Shown piece after piece: positions 35,220-44,911 of a stretch of 64,000 nt of DNA. Each line of letters opens with the position of its first letter. Position 1 is the stretch's first letter. The position numbers were made by a program, and so were the translations under genes. The DNA lies in assembly GCA_965224755.1 (NCBI GenBank), contig OZ245061.1, positions 2,356,001-2,420,000 of the forward strand. The letters are read 5' to 3'. Source of the DNA: Hellea sp965224755. Lineage in GTDB: Bacteria > Pseudomonadota > Alphaproteobacteria > Caulobacterales > Maricaulaceae. The notes under the pieces were generated by a model. That model searched no databases, was not told where the DNA came from, and worked only from the letters and a program-made list of their open reading frames with translations.

Positions 35220-36614
35220 TTATTTTGGCGCCGAGGCGGTCATTACAGCTGTTGCGGGTTTAGCTGTAATTATTTCGGAAGCCTTTCGCAAATTATCAAT
35301 CTCTGTGCGGCGCCGCGCAAAAGCCGCCATTTGCGCTTTGGCCAATGGCTTACCCGAAAGTTGCGAGAGGCGGCGCGGGTTGATTTTCTTGCCGTGCAGC
35401 ATGACTTCATAATGTAGATGCGGCCCGGTTGAGCGGCCCGTTGTCCCGACATAGCCAATGACTTGGTCTTGCTTGACATATTTGCCGGAGCGAACGCCTC
35501 GGGCAAAAGATTTCAAATGGGCATAGGCGGTCTTATAACCATCGGTATGGCGAATGCGGATATAATTGCCGTAACCGCCATAGCGGTTTGCGCGTTCTAC
35601 CGTGCCTGAGCCCGCCGCTAAAATCGGCGTGCCGCGCGGGGCGGCAAAATCCACGCCCGTATGCATTTTGCGGTAGCCCAAAATCGGATGTCTGCGGCGA
35701 CCAAAACTGGAAGACAGGCGCGCACCGTTAACCGGCGTGGCGCGGAGCTTACGTTTGGCGGTTTTGCCTTTTGCATCATAAAAATTCTCGCGGCCTTTAG
35801 TGTCTTTATAAAGATAGTAATCCGTCTTTTTCCCGCGCGGGCTGAAAGACGTGTAAAGCAGATCGCCGGATTTAATAATTTTGCCGTTACGGTCACGCGC
35901 GACTTCAAAAAACATCTCAAAGGCATCGCCCGGCTGGATGTCGCGCTGAAAATCGACGGAATATTCATAGATATTGGCAAATTGCTGAACAACCCGATCC
36001 GGCGCGCCGAGACGGGTTGAATCAACATAGAGCGAATTGGAAATCGTAGAGGAAACCGTCAATGTCTCATATTTAAATTCAGCGGCGATTTCGCGGGCAA
36101 TATAATCCTCGCCTTTAAGGTCAACAAAAACGGTTTTCTCGACGCTCGGTTTATATGTTAAATGTTCGAGTGTTTCGCCCGTAAAGTGGAGATTAAACTC
36201 CTGCCCGGCGCGAACATTGCGAGGCTTATAAACGGCCGAAAAAGCTTGAGTGACCTTATAGGCTTGCCCGCCTGACAAGCCGTTTTTCTGCAGAAGCGGG
36301 CCAAGGCTGTCGCCGGATTTGACTTTAAGTGTCTTGAGGGTTTGTACTGGAATGCCTTCTTCCAACGCCATATCATATCGAGACAAGTCCATTTGGGGAA
36401 CAGAGGCCTCGGCCACAGGGATAACAATTTCAGCAGCGCCTTTAGGCAGGGCAAACACCGCGAGAAGGACGGCAACGCTACCCGCCGCCAAAAAGCCAAA
36501 GCGCCGACCGCGTAAAACCTGTGTATTATCCATCGTGAAAAAAGCCTCTGCCCGTTCGAACAAAGCCTGTTTTATCGCCGCCTTGCGGGCAGAATTGTTT
36601 CCGCTCATGTTCAT
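35220..36614 (-). CDS. M23 family peptidase (LytM/MepM-type)
   Basis: 464 residues. One N-terminal membrane helix (near 41-60), a LysM-like segment (KVKSGDSLGPLLQKNGLSGG), a long linker, then the M23 domain with HTGVDFAAP near 321 and the zinc/catalytic HLHYE near 404. It cleaves peptidoglycan cross-links in the periplasm or activates division amidases. The start could be the ATG at 36614 or 36608. Divergent from ydbH across a 162-base gap. Confidence 0.92.
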   Translation of the reverse strand: MNMSGNNSARKAAIKQALFERAEAFFTMDNTQVLRGRRFGFLAAGSVAVLLAVFALPKGAAEIVIPVAEASVPQMDLSRYDMALEEGIPVQTLKTLKVKSGDSLGPLLQKNGLSGGQAYKVTQAFSAVYKPRNVRAGQEFNLHFTGETLEHLTYKPSVEKTVFVDLKGEDYIAREIAAEFKYETLTVSSTISNSLYVDSTRLGAPDRVVQQFANIYEYSVDFQRDIQPGDAFEMFFEVARDRNGKIIKSGDLLYTSFSPRGKKTDYYLYKDTKGRENFYDAKGKTAKRKLRATPVNGARLSSSFGRRRHPILGYRKMHTGVDFAAPRGTPILAAGSGTVERANRYGGYGNYIRIRHTDGYKTAYAHLKSFARGVRSGKYVKQDQVIGYVGTTGRSTGPHLHYEVMLHGKKINPRRLSQLSGKPLAKAQMAAFARRRTEIDNLRKASEIITAKPATAVMTASAPK

Positions 36615-36685
36615 CTCAACTTGAATAGTCTATATTACAGCCAACGCGCAGCCCATCATTTGCCCGTTTTATCCCTTATCAATGG

Positions 36686-36700
36686 TTAACACACACTTAT
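36686..36700. promoter_or_regulatory. Possible CtrA-type site (TTAA-N7-TTAT)
   Basis: TTAACACACACTTAT matches the CtrA consensus TTAA-N7-TTAA at seven of eight positions, in the divergent region between the M23 peptidase and the YdbH-like gene. CtrA controls cell-cycle envelope genes in Caulobacterales. One match at this length is easily chance. Confidence 0.2.
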
Positions 36701-36776
36701 CTCATATGCAAAGTTAACAAAATTTATGGTGCATTCATGCCAGCCCCCCTATTGATATTTAAGCAAAGCCAAAGGA

Positions 36777-39700
36777 ATGACGCAAATTACAATGTCAGTT
36801 GATGTCACTACTGCCAAAATCAAACCGCCCAAAAAGCGGCGCGTTTGGCGCTGGGCGCTTGGCATATTGCTCTTCATCCTCTTGGTCGCCGCAATCTTGG
36901 CCGCGATTATATGGGTCAACCGCTACGCGCTGATGGAAGATATGGCCAAAGACGCGCTGGCAAAGCAGGGCATTGAGGCCGAGCTTTCTATTGCGAGCGT
37001 CACAAAAACCCATGCTGTGCTCAAAGATATCGCGCTCTCCAGTGAGGGCGAGGCATTTTTCAGCGCGAAAAAAATAACGGCTGATTATAGCTGGCGCGAG
37101 GCGGTCAAAGGACAGATGCAAAAGCTGGTCTTTACCGCGCCCAAAGCCCGGCTGAGCATTGATGGTAAAGGCCAAATCATCGACGGCTGGCTCCCGCCGA
37201 CTTCAGCCGATAACGGCGGCGGCTTTGCTTTGCCGCCGCAAGGCCTGCATATTGAAGACGGAGCGTTTTCTATCACCAGCCCTTACGGTAATCTCGCCGT
37301 GCTGATAGAGGCCAATATTCTGGCGCGGGATAATTTTACCGCCAAACTCGACATCGCGCCGGCGCAATTTTCTTATAAGGATTACAAATTTGACGGCGGC
37401 GGCAAGCTCGACATTACCCTGCAAGGGGATAGTCCGGATATCCGGATTGACGCCCGGCTAACCTCCCTTTCACACCCGGTTATAGATACGAAAGGCCTAA
37501 CCCTTAAAGGCGGCTTTACGCCGAAATTGGGACAAAACATTCGCGCAATTGAGGGCAAATTAGACATTACATTTGACTCGATCCTAATGGCGCAGGTCGA
37601 AACCGGCAGCGGCGGCGTCAGCTGGGACGGGCGCATCACGCAGGATATCCGCAAACAACACCCCTTGGGCGCAAAAGGCAGATGGCAGCTGGATGTCAAC
37701 TCGGCGGCAATACCCGACCCCGCGCGGCGGCGCGAACTTGCCCATACGCTTAGCCTCGCCGATGCACTCCTGAAAACCCCGATAGCTGAAAATTTCAGCG
37801 CCGAGCTTACCGACGCGATGACAAATATGCTCCGGCTCAGCGATGTCAGCGGCAGCGGAGATGTTGATTTAAATAGTGCAGGCCTAATCATTGAGATTGA
37901 TGACGATATGCATATGGGCACGTCCGGCTCGCAGCTTACGCTCAGCCGGAATAATACCGCCCCGCTTTACCGCTATAGCCGCGACGAAGGCGCGATTGCG
38001 CTCAATTTCAATGCAGAGTTAACTCGGCCTGCGGGATTAGCCTTTCGCAATGCCAAGATGTTAGCAACCTCGGAAAATGGTTGGCGGATCACAGCCATTG
38101 ATAGCTTTAGCGCCGATATCCGCACCCAAGAGACGTGGCGCAGTAAAGATGCCCAAGGCCGCTCCGTTCGGCTCTCGCCGTTCTTTGCCAAAACCAATTA
38201 TAAAGTCGAGGCCGCGAGCCGCCAATTGGGTTTACACGGCAATGTCGATTATGACGGCCCGCTTCCGGGCGGATTTGTGACGGGTCTGGTGACAAAGGGC
38301 CAAATGAATATGAACTTGTCCGGCCCCAAATTCTCTGTTCCTAAGCTCTCAGTGACCTACCGCCCCGATAATGCCGCGCCAATTAAAATCACGCGCTTTG
38401 ACACGGACACAGATTGGCGCGGAGAAGATATCACGACCACGCTTGTGTCGGATACGCCGATATATAGGCGCAAAGGTGATAAAGCCCGCATCACGGGGCA
38501 GTTTAAAGACACTGCCCTGATCGCGATTGACAACACGGATAGCCGCAATCTCGGCATGACATTCGAAACGCTAGATGTCGACGGCACGCTAACTGAGGCT
38601 CGCCAGAATTGGGACATCGAGGCGGAAGCTGCGAAAATATGCTCCGAAGACATGCCCGGCCCCGGCACAGATATCCGTATGCCCCGCGCCCGTTTATCTG
38701 TGTTGCGCGAAGAGGACGGCATTCGCTTTAATATGAGCAGCCTTGATGCCACGGCTAAAACACAGCTGGTCTATGCCAATAATCTCGCCGTTGAAATCTC
38801 CGGCACGCCGCAACATTACACGCTGCATTATCGGCCCGGCGCAGCGGGTAGCCTCGTAAAATTCACCGGCGACGCCCTGCCGCCTCTGCCGATGACGGGA
38901 CAAGTGACCTATAATGACCGGGCCTTTGTTGGAGCCGCCCGCACGCAACTGCCCCTAACCACCGATACCCCGATTGATATCGACTACCGCTTCAAAGACG
39001 GTTCGGGGACGGCGGATGTGAATATCCCGCAGCTTGTTTTTTCTCCCAAAGGCCTGCAACCTCAATATCTCGTCTCGGCGCTTAAAGGCAAGATCGCCGA
39101 TGTCGAAGGCTTGGTCAGCGCCAAGATCAAGCTCGCCTTTGCCGCAGGTCAGCCGCTGCAATCCTCCGGCAGTGTTAAATTTACCGATATGAATTTCGGC
39201 ACGCTTCCCGGCCCGCTCGAAGGCGTGACATCGGAAATGGAGTTTACCTCTATGCTGCCTCTGCAAAGCCAAGGCCGCCAACGCCTGACGGTCAAACATT
39301 TTGACCCGGGTTTCCCTTTAGAAGACGGCGTCATTGAATTTGCGCTCATCCCCGACGGGGTCAAAGTCTATTCCGCGCGCTGGCCTTTGGGCGATGGGTT
39401 TTTCTCGCTCGATCCTTTTGACTGGCTTTATACTGCGCCTCAAAACAAAGTTGTTATGCGAATAGAGAATGTCTCGCTGGGCGAGTTCCTCAACAATATT
39501 GGCGACGGCGCATTGGAAGCAACGGGCAATATTTCCGGCGCATTGCCGATTACGTTGGCGGGTATTGATGTCAAAGTTGAAGGCGGCGTACTTGAAGTCA
39601 AAGACGGCGGCACTATTCGCTACCAAAGCCCGCAGACCAATGCCGCAGGCGCGTCCAGTGAATATGCCGAAATGGCCTTTAATGCCTTAAAGGATTTCCG

Positions 39701-39920
39701 CTACCAGAAACTTTATGTCAAAGTTGACGGCCCGCTCGACGGCTCGATTGATGTCGGCCTGACATTTGGCGGAAAAAATAAAGATGTGCTGGGCGGGCAG
39801 CCCTTCCTCTTTGATGTTAATATACAAGGCGAATTGCTCAATATCGCCCGTAGCTTTAACACCAACGCCCAGATCAAAGCCGAGCTAGCCCGCCGGCAAT
39901 TATCGAGCGGCGCGCCTTAG
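36777..39920 (+). CDS. YdbH-like intermembrane phospholipid transport protein
   Basis: 1047 residues: a cytoplasmic Lys-rich N-terminus, one membrane helix near residue 23-45 (WALGILLFILLVAAILAAI), and a very long beta-rich periplasmic body. The C-terminus, with GGVLEVKDGGTIRY, ALKDFRYQKLYVKV and QPFLFDVNIQGELLNIARSF, matches the DctA-YdbH domain (PF11739). YdbH proteins are AsmA-like bridges carrying phospholipid between membranes. The ATG at 36777 is directly preceded by AAAGGA; the ATG at 36792 is an alternative. Its usual YnbE/YdbL partners are not adjacent. Confidence 0.85.
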   Translation: MTQITMSVDVTTAKIKPPKKRRVWRWALGILLFILLVAAILAAIIWVNRYALMEDMAKDALAKQGIEAELSIASVTKTHAVLKDIALSSEGEAFFSAKKITADYSWREAVKGQMQKLVFTAPKARLSIDGKGQIIDGWLPPTSADNGGGFALPPQGLHIEDGAFSITSPYGNLAVLIEANILARDNFTAKLDIAPAQFSYKDYKFDGGGKLDITLQGDSPDIRIDARLTSLSHPVIDTKGLTLKGGFTPKLGQNIRAIEGKLDITFDSILMAQVETGSGGVSWDGRITQDIRKQHPLGAKGRWQLDVNSAAIPDPARRRELAHTLSLADALLKTPIAENFSAELTDAMTNMLRLSDVSGSGDVDLNSAGLIIEIDDDMHMGTSGSQLTLSRNNTAPLYRYSRDEGAIALNFNAELTRPAGLAFRNAKMLATSENGWRITAIDSFSADIRTQETWRSKDAQGRSVRLSPFFAKTNYKVEAASRQLGLHGNVDYDGPLPGGFVTGLVTKGQMNMNLSGPKFSVPKLSVTYRPDNAAPIKITRFDTDTDWRGEDITTTLVSDTPIYRRKGDKARITGQFKDTALIAIDNTDSRNLGMTFETLDVDGTLTEARQNWDIEAEAAKICSEDMPGPGTDIRMPRARLSVLREEDGIRFNMSSLDATAKTQLVYANNLAVEISGTPQHYTLHYRPGAAGSLVKFTGDALPPLPMTGQVTYNDRAFVGAARTQLPLTTDTPIDIDYRFKDGSGTADVNIPQLVFSPKGLQPQYLVSALKGKIADVEGLVSAKIKLAFAAGQPLQSSGSVKFTDMNFGTLPGPLEGVTSEMEFTSMLPLQSQGRQRLTVKHFDPGFPLEDGVIEFALIPDGVKVYSARWPLGDGFFSLDPFDWLYTAPQNKVVMRIENVSLGEFLNNIGDGALEATGNISGALPITLAGIDVKVEGGVLEVKDGGTIRYQSPQTNAAGASSEYAEMAFNALKDFRYQKLYVKVDGPLDGSIDVGLTFGGKNKDVLGGQPFLFDVNIQGELLNIARSFNTNAQIKAELARRQLSSGAP

Positions 39921-39922
39921 AT

Positions 39923-40999
39923 TTAGAGTTTATCTTCGCGCCCGCTCTCTTTAAGTTGCTCGACAATTGTCTTCACATCCTGAGCTTGGTCGAGGCGCGT
40001 AACGAGCACCATATTATCTTTGACAATGACGGCCAGACCTTCAAGCCCGACAGCGGCGACCAAAGGCCCGTCGGTTTCAATCAGGCAGTTTTGCGTATCC
40101 GTGATGACAACATCGCCTGTGACCGCATTGCCGTTCTCGCCCTTTTTGAGCGCGTGGAGCGAAGCAAAGGATCCGATATCATTCCACCCCATTTGGGCGG
40201 GGACGACGGCGGCTTTATCGGTGGGTTCCATAACCGCATAATCAATAGACTCAGGCGGACACGCTGCAAAGGCCTCATCTTCCAAATCAATCTGGCCTGA
40301 TTTGAATGTAGCTTTCTCATAAGCCAGACTAGCCTGAGCCGTAATTTCAGGATGAAACCGGGTCATCTCTTCGAGCAAGACTTCCGGCGAGAACAGAAAA
40401 ATTCCCGCATTCCACAAATAATCACCTGTATCGAGATAGCTTTGCGCGGTCTGCATGTCGGGCTTTTCCTTAAAGGCTGTCACCTCAAATGAGCCCGGCC
40501 CTATTTGCTCGCCGCGCTGAATATAACCATAGCCTGTTTCCGGCGCATGAGGCGTGATGCCGAATGTCACCAGATGACCACTTTGCGCGGTTGGCATAGC
40601 GGCGGCTATTGCGCGGCGGAAAGCCTCCGGCTTGGTGACATGGTGATCGGCGGGCGCGAGCAGGATAAGCGCCTCAGGATCTCTGATCTGGGCATGAAGC
40701 GCGGCGACTACGGCGCAAGGGGCAGTATTTCGGCCCATCGGTTCTACAATAATTGCGCCGACCGGTAAGCCGGCCTCTTGCATTTGCGCCCGTATCGGCG
40801 CGGCGTGAGCAGCGTTACAGATGAAGACCGGGGCATGAAACATATCGCCCGAAAACCGCGCCGCTGTCTCCTGCACCATGGTCTGTTCGCTCACCAGCGG
40901 CAAAAGCTGTTTTGGCATAGCGCGGCGCGACGCCGGCCAGAGGCGACTTCCGGCTCCGCCCGACATTATCACGGGAATTATTCTGACCTCACGCATCAT
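39923..40999 (-). CDS. manC: Mannose-1-phosphate guanylyltransferase
   Basis: 358 residues. The N-terminal nucleotidyltransferase signature is GGAGSRLWPASRRAMPKQLL; WNAGIFLF and the family's FWNDIGSFASL-like WNDIGSFASL follow. It makes GDP-mannose from mannose-1-phosphate and GTP for surface polysaccharide. It lacks the C-terminal isomerase cupin of bifunctional AlgA-type proteins. Convergent with the YdbH-like gene, two bases apart. Confidence 0.92.
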   Translation of the reverse strand: MMREVRIIPVIMSGGAGSRLWPASRRAMPKQLLPLVSEQTMVQETAARFSGDMFHAPVFICNAAHAAPIRAQMQEAGLPVGAIIVEPMGRNTAPCAVVAALHAQIRDPEALILLAPADHHVTKPEAFRRAIAAAMPTAQSGHLVTFGITPHAPETGYGYIQRGEQIGPGSFEVTAFKEKPDMQTAQSYLDTGDYLWNAGIFLFSPEVLLEEMTRFHPEITAQASLAYEKATFKSGQIDLEDEAFAACPPESIDYAVMEPTDKAAVVPAQMGWNDIGSFASLHALKKGENGNAVTGDVVITDTQNCLIETDGPLVAAVGLEGLAVIVKDNMVLVTRLDQAQDVKTIVEQLKESGREDKL

Positions 41000-41066
41000 A
41001 AGTAAAGGCTACCACATTATCTCTTTAAAGGGCGTTAAACTCGGCGCTTAATGCAGTTTGACGCGA

Positions 41067-41492
41067 TTACGAGCCTAAAGACACTTCGCCAAATCTATAG
41101 CGCAATAAAACACGGCAATTTTGCAACGCCCCGCCAATAGGCGGCTCGAAGGCCCAAGCTTTAATAGCGCTTCGCGAGGCCCCTTCAAACAGGCCCTCAG
41201 GCAATGAGCGTTCAACCTCGACATTTTCAGCCCGTCCATCGGCATTAACGTCCAGCCGCATAATCACCCAGCCCTGACGCCCGGAATTAAAAGCCCGCCT
41301 CGGATAATCAGGAAGCGCGAAATTACGCGCCGCCAGTTTTTCTCCGCCCAGACAATCATCCGGATTGGAATACCCTTTGACCCAAGGGTCGGGCGGATAT
41401 TGGCTCTTGGGTCGAAATGTGTCTTTTGTGGCGCAAGAGGCTAAGCCCCAAGAGCCAAGGCATAATGTCAGTATTAGCAAAACCGTTCTCAT
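41067..41492 (-). CDS. Lipoprotein with TonB C-terminal-like domain
   Basis: 141 residues. A lipoprotein signal ends at LASC (Cys20). Residues ~60-135 fit the TonB C-terminal fold: PDYPRRAFNSGRQGWVIMRL, then VNADGRAENVEV and AIKAWAFEPP. There is no membrane-spanning helix and no Pro-rich spacer, so it is not a complete TonB. The start overlaps the HPr stop (ATGA), so it is cotranscribed with the PTS genes, an unusual companion. Confidence 0.8.
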   Translation of the reverse strand: MRTVLLILTLCLGSWGLASCATKDTFRPKSQYPPDPWVKGYSNPDDCLGGEKLAARNFALPDYPRRAFNSGRQGWVIMRLDVNADGRAENVEVERSLPEGLFEGASRSAIKAWAFEPPIGGALQNCRVLLRYRFGEVSLGS

Positions 41493-41770
41493 TCGCCTTC
41501 TCCGAATTTACTTTGCACAAGCGCGGCAAGCGCCGTAACGGCCTCTTTAGCATCTTCGCCTTTGGCCGAGATGGTAATATCCTCGCCGCAGGCCGAACCG
41601 AGCAACAGCAATTCCATGACCGAATCTGCGACAACGCTCTCGGCGCAGACATCATTATGACTGCGCACTTCGACATCTGACTTATATTGCATGACGCATT
41701 TCATGAATTTATGGGAGGCGCGCGCATGCAGGCCGCGCTTATTGACAAGCCTGACCGTCGCCGTCGCCAT
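41489..41770 (-). CDS. ptsH: HPr-family phosphocarrier (PTS-Ntr type)
   Basis: 93 residues from the ATG at 41770; an in-frame TTG at 41788 is less likely. The active-site His lies in KRGLHARA, the regulatory Ser position (HPr Ser46 equivalent) is kept in ADSVMELLLL, though preceded by a few extra residues relative to textbook HPr. It relays phosphate from EI to EIIA in the cytoplasm. It follows the EIIA-Man gene by 14 bases. Confidence 0.9.
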   Translation of the reverse strand: MATATVRLVNKRGLHARASHKFMKCVMQYKSDVEVRSHNDVCAESVVADSVMELLLLGSACGEDITISAKGEDAKEAVTALAALVQSKFGEGE

Positions 41771-41784
41771 GCCCGCCGTGGAAA

Positions 41785-42189
41785 TCAAGTTTGCCCTGCG
41801 AGGATTTTAGAGGCGATGGCAATATAGCGCTGCCCTGCCTCTTTGGCTTTTTCAGCCGCCTCGTCTAGATTCGCGCTCCGGCGGGCTTCGGCAAGCTTTA
41901 TCAGCATCGGCAGATTAACGCCCGCAAGGACTTCAACCTTACCCTCGCTCAGCATAGAAATAGCGAGATTGGACGGCGTACCGCCAAACATATCGGTGAG
42001 CAAAATAACGCCTTTATCAGAATCTACCCGTTTCACAGCCTTGCGGATATCATCGCGGCGGCGTTCCATATCATCATCAGGCCCAATGCAAACGGTTTCC
42101 AGTTTTTCCTGCGGCCCGACGACATGTTCCGCCGCGCGCTGCAGCTCTATGGCCAATTTGCCGTGCGTAACGATTACAAGTCCAATCAT
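41785..42189 (-). CDS. manX: PTS EIIA component, mannose family (ManX-like)
   Basis: 134 residues, the usual size for a stand-alone mannose-type EIIA. The phosphorylated His is His9 in VIVTHGKLA, and LLTDMFGGTPSN is the second family motif. In alphaproteobacteria it works in a regulatory phosphorelay, without a sugar permease. A ribosome site AAAGG precedes the ATG. It is the third gene after chvI and chvG but no HprK lies between. Confidence 0.93.
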   Translation of the reverse strand: MIGLVIVTHGKLAIELQRAAEHVVGPQEKLETVCIGPDDDMERRRDDIRKAVKRVDSDKGVILLTDMFGGTPSNLAISMLSEGKVEVLAGVNLPMLIKLAEARRSANLDEAAEKAKEAGQRYIAIASKILAGQT

Positions 42190-42263
42190 TGGACACCTTT
42201 ATCTGTACAGGACATAAATCCGAAACAGCAGTAAAACAAGAATTGAGGCTGTTGGGAAGCCTT

Positions 42264-44030
42264 TTATGCGGCCTTTTTCGTCCCGTCTTTTTTCGCATCT
42301 TGGCGCTTTTGTTTGCGCTTGGACATTTGCGGCCCCCCGCCTTGGGTTTGGCGCGGGATATTCACAATAAAACGCGCACCCTCAACCTCTTTATTAGCTG
42401 CAGAGCGGCGGTTCTCGGCCCAAATCCTGCCTTTATGGGCCATAATAATCTGGCGGCAGATCGCAAGACCTAAACCAGAATGGGAGCCAAATTGCGTCCC
42501 CTTAGGGCGCTGGGTGTAAAACCGCTCAAACACGGTTTCAAGATTATCGGAAGGAATGCCGGGCCCGTCATCATCGACGGTAATAATCACGCGCTCCCCC
42601 GCGTCCATATCCTCAAGCTGCACATTAATCCGCACCTCGCCGTCCACGGACGAAAACGTAAGCGCATTGTCAATCAAGTTGCGCAAAACTTGAGCAAAGG
42701 GCGTCTCAAAGGCGCGGATAAAGACTGGGTCCACACTCTCAAGTTCCGTTACATTGCGCACAGATGCGCCCTCGCCGCTGCGCGTTTGAGCGTAGAACTC
42801 TGCAATATTATTAACAATTTCGGCAACATCCAAAGTCTGCGCCGTGTCGCGAGCAAGATTAGCATCGACCTTGGAGGCTTTGGAAATATCCGTAATAAGC
42901 CGGTCCATACGCGAGACGTCTTGTTGTATGATAGTGATCAATTTCTCGCGCTGTTCATCATTCTTAGCCGCGCGTAATGTATCAGAGGCTGAGCGCAGGG
43001 AGGTCAACGGGTTTTTTATTTCGTGCGCCACATCAGCGGCGAAATTAGCAATGTCATCAATACGCGAATACAGCCCTTGGGTCATGTCCCGCATCACAGA
43101 GGATAAATCCCCGATCTCGTCCCGGCGGTTGGATAAATCCGGGATAGCATCACGCTTACGGCTGGAACGGGTGACAATTTCCGCTGCGCGCGCAAGTCTG
43201 CGCATCGGCAGCGTAATAAATAATGTCAAGGCCAGCGAGGATAACAGCGCCGCTAAAAAGGCCAGCCCGATAATCGGGGCTAAGGCTTTGCGCTCAGCAT
43301 TGACAATATCGTCAACATCGCTGCTCTCGACAGTGACAACGCCGAGCACTTGCTGGACTCGCTGAACCGGCAAGCTAACGGTCACAATCAACTCGTCTTT
43401 ATCGTCATAGCGCTGACCGAGCATATCATCGCCTTCTAAGGCTTTGCGGATATCACCCTTCAAATCACGGCGCAGAGAGTTCCGCCGTTTTTGCCGCCAC
43501 GGTAGATTATGCGCCGTTTTTGACGCCCAGGATTTAATCCGCTCGCGCCAAACCTCTCCGGCGGAGGGTTCGGGGATGTCTGTAATAATCGGATCCAGCG
43601 AGCTTACCGAGATGGTATCATCAAGGCTGTCCGTATCGGCGATCAATTGCCCCGAACGGTCATGCAGGCGCACACGCCAGCGCTCGGGCACATTGACGCC
43701 TCGTAGAACTTGCCGCGCATTCTCGACATCGAGCTTGGCCGCAGAGCCGTAACCCGTCGCATCATCGCCCATGACGGTGGTGATGGTCGAGGCCAATGTG
43801 CGTAAGTTTTCCAGCTTAGCCTGAATAAGCCCATCCTGAAACCGGTTCATCGCCAGCGAGCCGGCAACCAGAATGATCAAGCCAATAAGATTGGACAGAA
43901 AGATATTGCGAGTCAGGCGTGAGGTCAGAAGCGAACGGCGAGGCCCGGCCCGCCGGTCTCTGATTTTGACTCGCCCGCTCTTAGCTTTCACAGCTGAATT
44001 AGACTTCTCTGTATTTATATCCGACGCCAT
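42264..44030 (-). CDS. chvG: ChvG-type sensor histidine kinase
   Basis: 588 residues: Arg/Lys-rich cytoplasmic N-terminus, first membrane helix near 45-63, a periplasmic sensor region, a second helix near 260-280, HAMP, the phospho-acceptor helix AHEIKNPLTSLR near 337, and a HATPase domain with DDGPGIP and the GSHSGLGLAIC loop. ChvG senses envelope or acid stress and phosphorylates ChvI. It overlaps chvI by 32 bases. The C-terminal tail is basic (KRKQKRQDAKKDGTKK). The first ATG is used though later starts are possible. Confidence 0.93.
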   Translation of the reverse strand: MASDINTEKSNSAVKAKSGRVKIRDRRAGPRRSLLTSRLTRNIFLSNLIGLIILVAGSLAMNRFQDGLIQAKLENLRTLASTITTVMGDDATGYGSAAKLDVENARQVLRGVNVPERWRVRLHDRSGQLIADTDSLDDTISVSSLDPIITDIPEPSAGEVWRERIKSWASKTAHNLPWRQKRRNSLRRDLKGDIRKALEGDDMLGQRYDDKDELIVTVSLPVQRVQQVLGVVTVESSDVDDIVNAERKALAPIIGLAFLAALLSSLALTLFITLPMRRLARAAEIVTRSSRKRDAIPDLSNRRDEIGDLSSVMRDMTQGLYSRIDDIANFAADVAHEIKNPLTSLRSASDTLRAAKNDEQREKLITIIQQDVSRMDRLITDISKASKVDANLARDTAQTLDVAEIVNNIAEFYAQTRSGEGASVRNVTELESVDPVFIRAFETPFAQVLRNLIDNALTFSSVDGEVRINVQLEDMDAGERVIITVDDDGPGIPSDNLETVFERFYTQRPKGTQFGSHSGLGLAICRQIIMAHKGRIWAENRRSAANKEVEGARFIVNIPRQTQGGGPQMSKRKQKRQDAKKDGTKKAA

Positions 44031-44703
44031 AGAGCGTCTCTATACCATCGAAGCTCTTATCCGTCTTGCGGAACTTTTTGCGAAGTCGTTTGATGTGAGA
44101 ATCGATTGTGCGGTCATCGACATAGACTTGGTCATCATAGGCCGCGTCCATCAATTGATCGCGCGATTTCACATATCCGGGCCGTTTGGCCAGACTTTCT
44201 AGAATCAAAAACTCCGTCACCGTCAGGCGCACCGGCTCCCCATCCCATGAACAGGCATGGCGGTTGGGGTCGAGCACAAGCTTGCCGCGGCGGATAACCT
44301 TGTCATCGCCTTCTTGCGGCACCGGCATTTCGATAGAGGTCAGCGAGGCGCGGCGCAGCACGGCCTTGATACGCTCGCCGAGCAGCCTTTGCGAAAACGG
44401 CTTGGTGATATAATCATCCGCGCCCATATTAAAGCCGATAGCTTCGTCAAATTCATCATCTTTGGAGGTTAAGAAAATCACCGGCAGGTTCGAGGATTGG
44501 CGCAAACGGCGGAGGAGTTCCAGCCCGTCCATACGCGGCATCTTGACATCAAGCACGGCCAAATCGGGCGGCGAGGCTTTCAGCGCTTCCAGCGCGGAGA
44601 CCCCGTCGTGGAATTTACGCACTTCATAGCCTTCATTTTCAAGAAACATAGAAACGGATGTCAGAATATTCTCGTCATCATCAACTAGGTAAATTTTTGC
44701 CAT
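43999..44703 (-). CDS. chvI: ChvI-type OmpR-family response regulator
   Basis: 234 residues from the ATG at 44703 (MAKIYLVDDDENI), chosen because GGAGAG lies 8 bases upstream; the frame is open to 44766. The receiver domain has DDD near 8-10, phospho-Asp in LDVKMPRMDGL and Lys in LTSKDD; the C-terminal winged helix has SLAKRPGYVKSRDQL and DDRTIDSHIKRLRKKF. It controls envelope and exopolysaccharide genes. Partner kinase ChvG overlaps its 3' end. Confidence 0.94.
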   Translation of the reverse strand: MAKIYLVDDDENILTSVSMFLENEGYEVRKFHDGVSALEALKASPPDLAVLDVKMPRMDGLELLRRLRQSSNLPVIFLTSKDDEFDEAIGFNMGADDYITKPFSQRLLGERIKAVLRRASLTSIEMPVPQEGDDKVIRRGKLVLDPNRHACSWDGEPVRLTVTEFLILESLAKRPGYVKSRDQLMDAAYDDQVYVDDRTIDSHIKRLRKKFRKTDKSFDGIETLYGVGYKYREV

Positions 44704-44911
44704 TTTACGCTCTCCAGCCCGGCGCGGTGAATAGGTTCTGTCTTTTACTAAGCTCATTGTATGCATATCCTCAACCCTTTGCTACATGTGATATGAAAGA
44801 GCTTTAGAGGGGCATTGTGGCAAGGCTTTGACGAAAACCTGCCTTATTTCAGGCTAAATGCGTTGCCGAGCAGGGCAAGAGTGCTTACATAGCCCATGAA
44901 CGGAGACGACT

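Noticed and set aside
37382..37921. 179-residue antisense frame within the YdbH-like gene
   Set aside because: Shadow of a long real gene, no start signals of its own.
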